Below are positions 33,627 through 45,609 of a stretch of 60,955 nt of DNA, piece by piece. The stretch spans positions 1-60,955 of the forward strand of contig WTXG01000218.1 in the NCBI GenBank assembly GCA_022496185.1, given 5' to 3'. This DNA is from Multifurca ochricompacta (Eukaryota; Basidiomycota; Agaricomycetes; Russulales; Russulaceae). The number at the start of each line of letters is the position of its first letter. The first letter of the stretch is position 1. Made by a program: the position numbers and the translations under genes. The notes under the pieces were generated by a model, which had not been told where the DNA came from, searched no databases, and saw only the letters and a list, made by a program, of their open reading frames with translations.

Positions 33627-35127
33627 TGACTGGCTTGAGGCATGTCAATATGAAATTGATGCCTTAGAAAAACTTAAAGTGTGGCGCCTTGAAGACCTTC
33701 CAGAAGGTAGAAAGGCTGTAAAGTCCAAGTGGGTCTTTAAATTGAAAGCAGATGGACGCTTTCGTGCTAGGCTTGTAGCAAAAGGGTTCACCCAAATAGA
33801 GGGGGTGGACTTCAATGAAACCTTCTCCCCAGTCGCCAGATTTGAGTCTCTTAGACTATTATTAGCGTTGGCCGTGCTTGAGGATTGGGAAATCCACCAG
33901 ATGGATGTCAAATCGGCATTCCTACATGGCGATCTGGATGAGGAGATTTACATGGAGCAACCTACTGGTTTCGTCGTTGCTGGACAAGAGTCCAAAGTTT
34001 GTAGGCTACAGAAAGCTCTGTATGGCCTCAAACAAGCTTCCCGAGCATGGAACTTACAATTCCATGCAGTTCTCAATGAACTGAGCTTTACTCGGACATA
34101 CTCTGATGCAGGAGTATATGTGTATCATCACCAAGAGGGGGATGGTTCACTTTTCGTCATTTTATATGTTGATGACATCACTATACTTGGGTCCTCCACT
34201 AAGAAGATTCAATGGCTGAAGGACTCTCTATCTAGCCGATATGAGATGACCGATCTTGGCGAAATCCAGTCTTACCTTGGAGTTAACATCACCAGGGACC
34301 GTCCTAACAAGACACTGGATATAGACCAGACAGCCTATGTATCCTCCATAGTTGAGAGGTTTGGAATGGGGGATTCCAACCCAGTATACACTCCTCTACC
34401 CTCTGGCGTGGATGTTCACTTGGTCAAGTTTGAAGACCAGGCATCTACCTCTGATATTAAGAGGTATCAGCAGTTAATGGGGTCTCTGCTTTGGGTGCAG
34501 ATTGGAAGCAGACCTGACATTAGTTTTGCTGTTGCACGCCTTAGCCAATTTGCTTCCAACCCTTCCCAGCAGCACATGCAACTAGCAAAGTATGTCTTAG
34601 CCTATTTAAATGCTACAAAAGACTACAAGTTGCGCTATTCTGGAGGGAATGGTGAAGTTGGCCTTCATGGCTTTGCGGATTCCTCATGGGGAGATCAAGA
34701 GGACTGCCACTCCACCTCAGGCTATGTCTTTTTCCTTGCTAATGGAGCCATTAGCTGGTGCTCTAGGAAGCAAAAGACAGTAGCACAGTCCACCACAGAA
34801 GCCGAGTATATGAGCCTTGCTGAGGCTTCAAATCAGGCAGCATGGTATAGGACTTTTATGCAGGAATTGGGATATGAAGTCAGTTCTCCCATACAACTGC
34901 ATTGTGACAATAAGGGTGCAGTAGATCTTGCATTAAACCCTGTCACAGGAAGGCGATCAAAACACATACCAATAAAGTACCATGCCATTAGGGAGTATGT
35001 AGAATCACACCAGATAGACTTGGTGCGAACTCCTACTGGAGAGATGCTAGCAGATGGCCTTACAAAGTCTCTGCCTAGATCATCTTTTGATCACATGGTA
35101 ACTGGATTTGGACTAGTGTTGGAATGA
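33627..35127 (+). CDS. pol: RT and RNase H of copia B (3' part of pol)
   Basis: About 500 codons, intact once copia C is removed. RT starts WLEACQYEIDALEK, with [13 protein letters not shown] [32 protein letters not shown] and the YVDDITIL active site near 34168. RNase H has ADSSWGDQEDCHS, STTEAEYMSL and HCDNKGAVDLAL. Ends at TGA 35125-35127, 265 bp before the 3' LTR. No stop in the whole segment. Confidence 0.9.
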
Positions 35128-35392
35128 GAGAGCTGGAATCTGGAGACTTTGTATACCAGTTTCACTTTCCCACCATGAGCAAAATTCTCAACTTCGAGAG
35201 TGATGCAAGAGGTGTGGTTTCAGTTTGCATAAGAGAATCTAACTCAATATGCCTCTGAACACCATGGTCCTCTCACTACACTTGAGAGTTAGAGAAGTTG
35301 GATCTCTGGCAACATGTTCGTTCAATTGTGAACAGCAGTGTGCTCATTTAACTCATTCCATCTTAATGATCGATGCCTTCACCATGGAGGGA

Positions 35393-35905
35393 TGTTGACA
35401 CGGGATGTGTCTGGAGATGCTTCAGGCATCTGAGGATCGCTTTAGCTGTAGATAAGATTAGATTAGGTTCCGGAGTTTCGGACTTTTTACAATATCTTTA
35501 TTACATTTCTTTCTCACCTTACTCAGCTGATTAGTGATGCCCTTAGTAATGTGCAGTAAGCATGTGATATCTCTTTGGCCAATGGCCTTTATCCCTCTCT
35601 GTTTATTGTCCAGCACTTGTGGACTTATTCCCAGTGCACACAGACCATTTCCCCTGGCCCCCATGGGTATATAAGGGTGTCTGTTTTGTCCTTTACACTT
35701 CAGAGTTCTTCTTCCTCTGAAGTGTAAGTCGTCTTTACTTTACTTTCTACTTTTCCTTTGACTAATGTTCTCTGTGTAGTCAACTTGTCTTTTAGGTCAG
35801 TAGTATAGTATTATAGAGTTCTTCTTCCTCTGAAGTTCAACTTGTCTTTTAGCCTAACCCGCTACTAACCACAGTCAGTATAACCAGCAGCATGATTGTT
35901 TGACA
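35393..35905 (+). mobile_element. 3' LTR of copia B
   Basis: 513 bp, nearly identical to 22783-23295. Hairpin at 35693-35727. Preceded by GGAGGGA. Confidence 0.94.
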
Positions 35906-35910
35906 AAAAC

Positions 35911-36971
35911 CAATTCCTATGGGAACACATGGTATGTGATGCCCCTGAATCGATTATCCATTGCTGATTGAGGTCAACGCGTGCTGATAGGACTTGTAGC
36001 ACTTTGAACAGGAGTACGGGGTCTTCGCTTTGGATGGGCTGGCTATCTGTTACAGCAACTTTTGCCACGGCCTTAGCATTAGAGGAGGATTGCTGAGCAT
36101 TGGCACCTGAGTCAGTAGCTTTGGCTTCATTTTCCTTCTTGAGCTTCCAACATTCTTCCACCACATGCCCACGCTTTTTACAGTGAGTACACCGTTTCTT
36201 TGGCTTGTCCTCTTCTGACTTTCCTTTTCCTTTTTTAGCTGCTTTTGCTGAGTGCGTGAAGTAAGTGGTCGCACCAAGGCCCAATTCTTGGACGTGGCAC
36301 TGTTCGTCAAGGATTATCTGTGACTTAATGTGTTCAACAGTGAGGGAAGAGGGATTTGTCGTGGAAAGGATGGTTTTTAAGGTGGATAGAGAGGTTGGGA
36401 GTGAGGAAATGATTGTGAAGGTGACGAGCTTGTCATCCAGTGGTAAGCCAATGTTGGAAATTGTATGGGCAGCCCTGACTATGGCATTTATCTGGGGCTC
36501 CAGGGATTCTGTGTCCGAGAGGGTGGAGCGGAAGACGTCGTTGATAAGGTAGACTATCTTTTGTTCTCCTTTGCCTTCGTAGCGGACTAATAACTTATCC
36601 CAGCATTCCTTGGCTGTCTTTGCGTACAGGACAGTACTTAGGGGTTCGTCCTTGAGAGTTAATGATATTTGTGCTTGCGCTTCACTATCTTTGAATGCCC
36701 ATTCCTCCTGTGCTTCAGGAGGTGCTGTAGGATTTGGCTGAGGCTCTGATCCATCAACCACAGACCACAATCTCCGCAGTTTCAAGACCATTTGAACTCT
36801 GTACTTCCAGGATGTGAAATTGCCACCATCTTCTTCCAAGTATGGTATGTCATATTGACATGCTCCTTTTGTAGATGGTGCTGCTGCCACTTTGGGTGCC
36901 GCTGTGCTGATTGGGGAACTCATTGTTTGTGGTGCATGGTGGTTTTCTGTCTGGTATGTATTCTGGTTCAA
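35911..36971 (-). CDS. gag: Gag and protease start of copia A
   Basis: Open from ATG at 36971 for about 350 codons until the copia B insertion. Gag-polypeptide of the UBN2/copia type (LEEDGGNFTSWKYRVQMVL), CCHC knuckle CTHCKKRGHVVEEC followed by basic sequence, and the protease motif IIDSGASHTMCSHRNWF just before the break. The ORF itself is intact, unlike the rest of copia A. Family differs from B and C. Confidence 0.88.
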
Positions 36972-36984
36972 TTTAGAGAAACTC

Positions 36985-36997
36985 AGGTCTCATAATC
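36985..36997 (-). other. Primer-binding site of copia A
   Basis: On the minus strand GATTATGAGACCT follows the 5' LTR directly. Its complement AGGTCTCATAATC resembles the anticodon stem-loop of elongator tRNA-Met (CUCAUAAUC), again an internal half-tRNA primer, but on a different Met tRNA from B and C. Confidence 0.6.
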
Positions 36998-37308
36998 TGT
37001 AAGAGCTAGAAAAGCAAGTAGCTCAGTCTTTGGAACAGAAAGACTATATTGCTAGGTAATACCTAGAAAAGCGAGTAGCTACACAAAGAATTAGTAAAAT
37101 GCAATGTAGCTACAAAGAAAATAATACTGACCTCAGTCTTTGGAACAGAAAGACTGAGGATGCTAACTACGCTGGTAGTCCTATAATATAGTAAGAAATT
37201 TGCACGATACGATACCTCGTGCATTGTGTAGAATGGCCTCAATGTGATCGATCCCGGGCCGCCATCTCCGGTATCAATGTGGCTGCGTGCCGTGGCTGTA
37301 TTCTAACA
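36998..37308 (-). mobile_element. 5' LTR of copia A
   Basis: 311 bp, three transitions from the left copy. Hairpin at 37131-37159. Confidence 0.93.
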
Positions 37309-37313
37309 GAGCA

Positions 37314-37938
37314 AGATGGCCAAATGATCGATATCGACACAGGTTGCTGGAAGGCGAACAATAAGGCAGGACCAACTACAATAAATCTACCTCTCTTGCG
37401 ACTCTTGTCGGAAACGGGTCAATGGCCAGCTTGGATCAATCGCTAACTGTGCAGTGCTGATAGTCGAGCTGTGTGTGCTGTGCAGCAGCACCTGGACTGT
37501 GTTTTACATTCCCGTGAATACGTAATTTATTAGACACAATCCTTACTGTCTTGGTTATATACCACACTCATTCACAGTACTTAAGGATGCTTTCCGTGTA
37601 CACTTCACGTCAGTTTTGACCATCATAACTGAGTGAGTATTCTCTTATCTTATCTTTACATGTTACGACTACCTTTCCAAGTGGTTTCACCTCAGACTGC
37701 GCTGTCGTGCCTTGATCATCTGGCATCACATGACCCGCTCTGGTGCCTCATCTGCAACGTTTAGTTTAATTACCACTTGAGACATACCTTAAATGAAGTA
37801 TCCATGCTGCCTTTATGTTCCAGCGTCTATCATCGTTTTTAGGCGGTTATCTATACAAAAACCATCGATAACCATCCGCCGCCTTTCCCAAGGATCCTCT
37901 TACTCTTTCCTCTATCGCTCATATCCCAGTCTAGCTTC
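37314..37938. other. 5' flank of NACHT-ankyrin copy 1
   Basis: The ends match unit 2 (GATCGATATCG near 37327 against 52006; CTTGATCATCT near 37712 against 52094). About 380 bp in the middle has no counterpart in unit 2. I looked for a solo LTR (TG...CA) in it and found no target duplication. The last 150 bp before the ATG is shared and may be the promoter and 5' UTR. Confidence 0.45.
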
Positions 37939-40900
37939 ATGTCTTCAGCTTCTGGCTCCTCTTCTCATTTCAAGCTCATCCTAGATGCCGCTCTGGACCA
38001 GTATCTTACAAACACAGGCATAAATCTGTCCGAACACCAGCTTCTCAATAAGCTGAAAGGATGCGACAACGCGGACGCCGTGATCGATATACTTCAAGGA
38101 GGAATGTCTTTGTTTAACAAGTTCCGAAACGGCAATCGCAAGACGAAGCTTCTAAGGGAACTGAAACCAACAGTGAATATACTCCTCGCCCTCACGAACT
38201 GCGCACCACTCGTAAATGGCATTGGTTCCGTGAGTCCTAATCTGTGTGACCCATTCGCTATGACCGGCTTACAACATGTTCTCTTTCAGGTGTTTCCACC
38301 CGCACAGGCCATATTTTCTGCTGTTGATGTCCTTCTCTCTGTCCGTATCTCCCTCCCTTGCTTCCAATCCATTATCTCACTTTCATACCAAGGCATCAAA
38401 GAAGCTCAGTGATGATTACAATTCTCTACTCAACCTCTTTGAATCCATGCAACGTTTTCTCATCCGCCTCAAGATTTACACTTCCCCTGAGACCCCCTTT
38501 ACCGAGTCCATGGTTGAGATCCTCGTCAAGACGATGGCGGAACTGCTCACCATTCTCGCTCTGGCGACGAAACAGATCCAGCAAGGACGACTCTGTGAGT
38601 GAACTACCGTTTTCATGTTCCTGCGATTAAATATTTGGCAGGGGCGTACGGACGGATGCTGATAGGAAATAATGAGGTCCAGGACGCCCTTCAGAAGTTG
38701 GACAAATTGACCCAGGAAGAGTCTCTCACCGTAGCAGCGCACACGTTTGGTAATGTGAACAAGATATTGTGTTCGTCCTCCCTTTCATAGTAACATTATA
38801 GACAACGCAGCTAAGGAGTTCTTTGCAGATGACCAGATGGACAAGAATATTCAGACATGGCTGTCACCTCCTGACCCATCTACAAATCACAACATTGCGC
38901 GCAAACTTTACCATGAGGGAACCGCCAAGTGGTTCGTTGAAGGCAAAACATTCAAGGAATGGAAATCGGAGGGTTCGCTTCTGTGGTTAAATGGAAATGG
39001 TAGGTTGACTGCGTTATCTGGGTGCTTCTTGTTGCTGACGGTCTTTTCTTGAAAGCGGGATCTGGCAAGAGCATCCTTTGGTACGTTTGCCTAACATTAT
39101 AGGATATCGCTAGCACTCATCCGAATGATCAGTTCCACCATCGTTGAGGATGTCCAGCGCCTGCATTCTGCTGGATCTGCCAACTTGGCATACTTTTATT
39201 GCGACTTTCGAGACAAGGAAAAGCAAAATATCCGTGGTCTACTGTCCTCGCTCTTGATACAGTTATATCCCCAGTCAGATTCCTACCGTTCCATCGTCTC
39301 AGAATTGTACTCGAAACATGATAATGGCCGGAAGCAGCCAGACGAGAACGTTCTTGCGAGATGTTTGAAGACCATGCTTGCAACCCCTGTTCAGGACGAA
39401 ATCTACATCATCATTGATGCTCTTGACGAATGTCCTCTCTCTGGAATGCCCTCTAAACGCGAAGAAGTATTGAAACTTATAAAAGACCTTGTCGACCTCC
39501 GCCTCTCAAATTTAAGGATCTGCGTTACTAGCCGTCCCGAACCAGACATTCAGTCAGCCTTTATGGAGCTGGTCCATTGTTCTGTATCCCTTCATGCGGA
39601 AGGTGGGCAAACGCGGGACATCTTCGAATATATCCACTCGACGGTCAACACGGACCTAAAAATGAGGGTGTGGGAGGCAGAGAGAAAGAAGCTCGTGATA
39701 GATATGCTCTCGGAAAGGGCAAATGGAATGTAAGCTTCAAACCAAAACGAATATTTATTTCGCGATCATTATTCATGTCGTGGTGTAGGTTTAGATGGGT
39801 CTTCTGCCAACTGGAGACATTGCGCCGCTGTCAACCGAGGAACTTCCAAGTGACGCTCGAATCACTCCCAGAAACACTGGATGAAACATATGAGGCCACT
39901 CTACGGAGGATTGACGAGAAGGACTGGAAGTTTGCCCATCGTCTATTCCAATGCCTTGCGTTCTCTGCTCGTCCACTCCGAGTCGAGGAGGTTGCGACGA
40001 TGCTTGAATTCGATTTCGATGCTGGCAATTTGCCAAGGCATGACGTAACTTGGCGAAACCCGGACTCTGACGGAACTGTACTGTCCACATGCTCCAGCTT
40101 GGTTGTCATTGTCAGTCACGTCGATGATGAAGAGCAAGAGGAAGAGAGCCGTGTTGTACAGTTTGCGCACTTCTCTGTGCGGGAATTCCTGACCTCAGAC
40201 CGGCTGGCGGGGTCGTCGGAAAGGCGCTACCATGTTCTCCCTAAAGAATCGCATAGAGTGCTTGCGCAGACATGCCTGAGCACGCTGCTCGGATTCGACA
40301 AGACCACGGACACTAATACTATCGAGAATTTCCCGTTGTCTCGATATGCGGCAGAACACTGGGACGACCACGCGCGATTCGAAGATGTCTTCATGAATTT
40401 ACGAGATGGAATAGAAACCTTGTTTGACCCAGAGAAGACCCATTTTCTCGTTTGGATTGGAATATATGACCCTGAAAAGCGCTACGGGGGGGGGACAAAA
40501 GACACTTCGGTACACCCAATATACTACGCGGCCCTCTACGGTTTCCCGCAGCTGGTGGAATATCTGGGGATTAAGCAACCTGGGAGTGTGAATTCTCGAG
40601 GTGGCGATTATGATACACCGTTGAAAGCGGCATGTGTAATTGGCCAAATGGAGATGGTGAAATGGCTGCTAGATCATGGCGCTGATGTCAATGCGAAGGG
40701 CGGCCGTTTTGGATATGCTCTGCACGCAGCGGCACTCAGTGGACGTTTGGAGATGGTGAAATGGCTGCTAGACCATGGCGCTGATGTCAATGCGAAGGGC
40801 GGCAATTATGGATATGCTCTGCAGGTAGCGGCATTCAATGGACATTTGGAGATCGTGAAATGGCTGCTAGACCATGGCGCTGATGTCAATGCGAAGGCCG

Positions 40901-41588
40901 GCATTCATGGATATGCTCTGCAGGCAGCGGCATACAATGGACATTTGGGGATGGTGAAATGGCTGCTAGACCATGGCGCTGATCTCAATGCGAAGGGCGG
41001 CAATTATGGATATGCTCTGCAGGCAGCGGCATCCAATGGACATTTGGAGATGGTGAAATGGCTGCTAGACCATGGCGCTGATCTCAATGCGAAGGCGGCA
41101 ATTATGGATATGCTCTGCAGGCAGCGGCACTCTTTGGACATTTGGGGATGGTGAAATGGCTGCTAGACCATGGCGCTGATCTCAATGCGAAGGGCGGCAA
41201 TTATGGATATGCTCTGCAGGCAGCGGCAGACAATGGACATTTGGAGATGGCGAAATTGCTGCTAGACCATGGCGCTGATGTCAATGCGAAGGCCGGCATT
41301 CATGGATATGCTCTGCACGCAGCGGCATACAATGGACATTTGGAGATGGTGAAATGGCTGCTAGACCATGGCGCTGATCTCAATGCGAAGGGCGGCAATT
41401 ATGGATATGCTCTGCAGGCAGCGGCACTCCGTGGACATTTGGAGATCGTGAAATGGCTGCTAGACCATGGCGCTGATGTCAATGCGGAGGGCGGCATTTA
41501 TGGACATGCTCTGCAGGCAGTGGCATCCAGAGGACATGTGGAGATCGAGAAATTGTTGATCGAGCACGGTGCGAGGATCAACGTGTAG
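37939..41588 (+). CDS. Goodbye-NACHT-ankyrin STAND receptor-like gene, copy 1
   Basis: Eight exons with consistent phases: 37939-38229, 38290-38340, 38393-38594, 38642-38749, 38802-38999, 39056-39080, 39133-39729, 39789-41588. N-terminal fungal STAND Goodbye domain, about residues 10-225 ([34 protein letters not shown]). NACHT NTPase with Walker A AGSGKS (about 284-289) and Walker [11 protein letters not shown] (about 382-391), then TSRPEPDI and the [11 protein letters not shown] motif. Ten ankyrin repeats of 33 residues follow (about 765-1090), near-identical at DNA level. One base is missing near 41093 (GGCGGC where sister repeats have GGGCGGC), which shifts the frame; with it the protein would be about 1090 residues. 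Fungal NLR-like proteins of this architecture act in cytosolic self/non-self recognition and cell death; the N-terminal domain is the presumed effector or adaptor (family knowledge). Ligand unknown. Confidence 0.9.
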
Positions 41589-42799
41589 AGCTACAAGTGG
41601 CATCTTTTTAAGGTCATTCTAGAATTCAAGGGAACTACTGTGTATGTATGTATCTTTGCAGGATCATTGTTGTAAGGATAGCTCGGGCGCTGGCCGTCCC
41701 TTCATTTCCGGACCAGAGAATATGCTCTTATTTCCAGACAGCTTTGTTTAATAAATATATCTGATACCTTTGTTTTGGCCGGAGGATCTGAGAGACTCTG
41801 ATAGCATCTTCGCATTATGGGTGCTCCGCCAGGCCATTTTCCCGTTTTTTCCGGTTCCCGTTGTTTGTTCTAGTTTGGATGTCTCTCTCGAATGTGGGAA
41901 ATTCCTTCGACCTAACATCTTTGAGTCACATGTCAAATTTAAAGTGCGATGGTAAGGTGATCATTTCTGTATGTCACCGTCACCGTCACCATCACTTGTC
42001 ACCCAAGTTTCCCCCTTTCGCTGGTGTCTGTTCGTGCGCGTATCTGTGTCTATAGGTGTGCTGATCCGTGATTGCCATCTCATCGATTCCATTCATCTTC
42101 ATCATGGGTCAAAGGTAAAGAGGCGGGGGGTGCATGGGGTTGGCTAGGGTGGGGGTCATCTCTCGCACAACCACACGTATCACCGGTTTTTATCCGTGTG
42201 CGCCGGACTGGTATTTGACCAACCACGATTAATTTTGCCACGCTACCTGACTACTTCAGCACAAGAAGTGTTTCATCAATAAAATCAATACAACACTACA
42301 CTACACTACTCCCTTTCATTTCCAAATTGTCAAATGCCACTAGATCCGAGGATGATTATCATCATTCATCATGTTTCCAAACCCACGCGCTGGGCTTGGT
42401 TCCATAAAGTATGACCTTTTGTGACCTTTATGAAAACGTATTTTCAATATTCCATGAGAGAGAGGAGGAATGGACGGGAGAAGAGAACTGGTAGTACCTA
42501 TGTGTGTGGAGAGATCTTGACCGATTGCCGACCCCGTCCCCACTTCAATGTCCGTATCCGATTTGAACACAAACAGTATATAATTTTCCCATCCGGGCTT
42601 GATTACTCCAGAGTAGATAGGCGATATTCTAACCGAATATGTCCAACAAACTTCCCGACTAAGCGACGAGTTTACAAGTGATCAATTTCAATTCTGGTGG
42701 TCATAGTTGACCCCCTGCCCCTATTGTATTCGCGCGCATGCACACATAAATAATAGGTCCCATCCTTCCCTCGACAGATCTCTTCTGTGTCTACGGCGT
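41589..42799. other. 3' flank of NACHT copy 1 and spacer to SDR copy 1
   Basis: Shared with unit 2 (56446-57619), including a 50-bp sequence at about 41672-41716 (GGATAGCTCGGGCGCTGGCC) of which a third copy sits at about 48471-48520. A short GTCACC microrepeat lies near 41976-41998. No gene seen. Confidence 0.5.
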
Positions 42800-43971
42800 C
42801 TGATTGGCAGCGACGAGGAGCCCCCGGTCACATTGCACCACGAGTACGCTCTCTCGATCTACCTCTATGTAGCCTTAAACCGAGGAGGCTTTTTATAGCG
42901 TCTACGCTGCTGTTGACCCATCCCAGCTCATTTCCAACCAAGCTTTCCAGGGCAAACGTGTCATTGTCACAGGCGCATCACGAGGCATCGGCGAAGATGT
43001 TGCCTTCACGTTCGCCCGTGCGGGTGCATCCATAGTACTCGTTGCGCGGACCGAGTCTCAGCTCGATGCGGTGGAAAGTCGGATCTTGGAACAAGTCCCA
43101 AATGCGCAGATCTTGAAAGCTGCGGTGGTCGTGATGGACCCAGCGAAGGTCGAAGTGGCCGTGACACGGGTGGTTGAATGATTTGGCGGCGTGGATGTAC
43201 TCGTCGCGGCGGCTGGTACGGCGCGTAGCATGACAGTCGGTGCGCCAAACAGTTTTGCTGCTCGGCGCCTCCATATAATGAACTAATTGAAATACAAAGC
43301 CTTCTCGCAGGTAGATCCATATGATTGGTGGAATACCTTGGAAATCAATCTTCGTGGTGTCTTCAATGTTGTTCGGTGAGCGTTCTATCGTTTCCGATAG
43401 TGATAGGAATGGCCATTGTTAACCCTATGCTACGCATAAAGGTATGCATTGCCGTAGTACCTTGAGAAGTCACATGGTCGCATCATCGCAATAACCTCCA
43501 TCTCGTCCCAAATCCGCGTACCCTTCGCGAGTGATTATTGTGTCTCAAAGCACGCACTCACACGATTTATGGAATTTGTTCCCATTTGTAAGCCCTTTGT
43601 GCTTCCTCGAGTGGGGGGGGGTTAGAGACTCGTGCTTAAGTTGCCAATACAGAACATCCGAAAGTGCTGGCATTCCCGGTCCATCCGGGCGCTATTCTCA
43701 CAGAACTCTCGAAAGCGAGTGGTTACCCAGCTGAGTTGTTTAATGACACTGGTGGATTAGCGTCCGCTTATATATTACACTTGGCCGCTGGAAATGCTGA
43801 CTGGTTGAACGGGCGGTACGTACCCTCTTGCTGCTCTGCATTAGTTGGGTGATGATCGTCGTACAAAGGTACTCTTCTGCTTGCTGGGATATCACGGAAC
43901 TAGAACGGGATTGGAAGGAAAAGGCGTTGGAGAAGGGTGCGCTAGTGAATAAACTGTATCTCCCCCAATGA
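42800..43971 (+). pseudogene. Short-chain dehydrogenase/reductase pseudogene, copy 1
   Basis: Classical SDR (NAD(P)-dependent oxidoreductase, Rossmann fold). Cofactor motif VTGASRGIGED near 42968, VARTESQLDAVE, INLRGVFNVV near 43350, the Ser region ITSISSQIRVPFA and the catalytic YCVSK (Tyr and Lys) near 43535, then a C-terminal PGAILTELSKASGYPAEL. Introns after NVVR (about 43376), VPI (about 43590) and LNGR (about 43819) have GT-AG ends. Last exon ends TGA 43969-43971. Defects: frameshift near 42890, TGA where copy 2 has CGA (near 43181), TAG near 43455. Start not determined. Confidence 0.8.
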
Positions 43972-45609
43972 ATGGGTGGGGGTGGATGTGGATGAATGCG
44001 TGTTTATGCGTTTAAATGCGACCATGTGATATGGTTGGATTATATGCAGTATGGTATTAATCACGTGATGTGTGATGTATGACTGAAAATAATCTATTTA
44101 ATTGAAATTGAATGACAATCAATGACATCACACCATTGGCTTAACCCCCAGTTCCTCAAGCTCAAGTGACATTGTCGTCCTTCTCTGGTTTATTTTATCT
44201 ATATAGACATAGATGTGGAACAGGCATTTCTAAGGCTTGTACTTAGATGCTATACTACTTTCTATCTCACCTTGTTAGATGCAGAAGCTTAGATGCAGTT
44301 ATAATGCGATAGCAACTGCTTTATTTATAGCAGCTATACAGTGGCTTATATACGTGTACTATATCGGCTACTAAATTATACGAGCATGTGTTTTGATCAC
44401 ATGCCCGATCTCAGATGTATAAAAGAATTAATTGTGAACACGTGATCTCATCACTCACTAAGCGTGATCACAATTATTTGTACCGGTATTCTGGTTCAAC
44501 ATTTACTAGCATCAGGACAGTTACTTGTGCAACCATCGTGTTTTCACCTGGGCCATCAGGAACCTTCCCAGATGTCTGTAATCACCCCTTGTGCGTGCTC
44601 TCTTTGGCCCAGAGAAAGGGCTGTTGCTCTTTCACTGCCACGTCACGTCACCTTTGGCCATGTGTTCATTGTGAGTGTGTATACATGCGATCACTACCTG
44701 GGGACCTGCTGGACGAAGACTATTCTTTTGCTGTTCCATACACTCCAGAGCCTCTCCCATTCTTCCGCTTCTGCCCCCGGTTGGAATACTCCTGTACGGG
44801 TAACTCGGTGCGCTCGGTATCTCCCATCTTCTCAATACTCGCCCCCCTCCTCCTGTCTTCATTTGCTTCTCTATTGTCTTGTCTCGAATCCACAACCTTT
44901 GCTGCACCACACCACAAATTCCCCTGACACGGTGTCTGCTACATCTGTCCTTTGTCCTTGCTCTCTCAAGCATTCTTTTTCCCGTTTATTCTAAATACAC
45001 CACAACTTGGGTTGGGTAGAGAGATAGTATCTCCGTTGAAGAGTGGATGAATGGCTAGGATATCTAATTGTCACGCACAGCAAGGCGTGTCGGGTCAATG
45101 TCGATTCGAAAGAAAAAAATGGAGTTGTTCGCTGATCGTGGTGCAGGATAGTAAGAACCAGAAAACTAGACTTGAGGTCTAGTCCAAGTCGCAACCAGTT
45201 CTTGTACCTAAAGCTACTGGTAAAAGGAAGATTCGGCAATGTGATCTGAAAGAAGGGTCAGTGGAGTGTCGCCATATATCATGGTGGAAGCACACTGAGA
45301 TAAGGATGACGAACTTTTGTGTCCTAATGATAGGACTGCTAAGAAGTAGGGTGTAGGTTGTAGGTTCTTCCAGTCCAATCTCGTACCTCCAGCAAAAATC
45401 AATTAGACATAGCTTGTCCATCTCGCATGATCTTATTCTTGCCTTGACCCATCCTCAAACCAAAAAAGGAGGGGACTGGTCTATTATACAGGTGCAGCAG
45501 CAACCCACATCTACCAAGATCCATCCGACAATCCCCCAAATGGACATGCAATGCAAATACAGGGGACTGGGGTGCCAGTTGACAGTCCTCGAGAATGTTC
45601 ACAAAGCAG
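43972..45609. other. Unassigned spacer
   Basis: No gene recognised. 44415-44927 holds an open frame of 170 codons after a TATA-like TATAAAAG, but it has no start context, domain or sensible composition. CACGTGATC and GTGATCAC motifs near 44436-44475 are the only visible pattern. Not present in unit 2. Confidence 0.4.

Larger units (their letters stand above)
22783..35905 (+). mobile_element. Ty1/copia element B, inserted in copia A, interrupted by copia C
   Basis: 513-bp LTRs at 22783-23295 and 35393-35905 differ at only three positions (all transitions), so the insertion is recent. The target duplication AAAAC is at 22778-22782 and 35906-35910. It interrupts copia A between the protease and pre-integrase segments. 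Its own length is about 6.6 kb. PBS follows the left LTR and a GGAGGGA polypurine stretch precedes the right LTR. Confidence 0.94.
17840..37308 (-). mobile_element. Ty1/copia element A, 19.5 kb with nested insertions
   Basis: Bounded by 311-bp LTRs (17840-18150 and 36998-37308) and the target duplication GAGCA (17835-17839, 37309-37313). Its own sequence is about 4.9 kb; the rest is copia B (22783-35905, with C inside it) and a hAT-like element (20845-22275). The LTRs differ at three positions I can see, all transitions. Minus orientation is shown by the coding order, the polypurine tract beside the left LTR (GAGGGGGCA on the minus strand) and the primer-binding site beside the right LTR. Confidence 0.93.
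14659..43971. repeat. Segmental duplication unit 1 (interrupted by the transposon nest)
   Basis: Contains, in order: LINE 3' end, unassigned repeat, AKR pseudogene, [17840-37308 transposon nest], Goodbye-NACHT-ankyrin gene, 3' flank, SDR pseudogene. The same order and strands recur in unit 2 at 47916-58607. The similarity includes introns and flanks, so this is duplication of genomic DNA and not retrocopying. Confidence 0.85.

Noticed and set aside
23296..36997. tRNA-Met-like sequences beside LTRs as tRNA genes
   Set aside because: Only the anticodon arm complement is present, exactly at the LTR border, so they are primer-binding sites.
37449..37660. TGTGCAG...TTTACA in the extra sequence of unit 1 as a solo LTR
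   Set aside because: Flanks do not form a target-site duplication and no related LTR is in the window.
44415..44927. 170-codon open frame as a gene
   Set aside because: No domain, biased low-complexity composition, overlapping open frames on both strands and no support from the duplicated unit.
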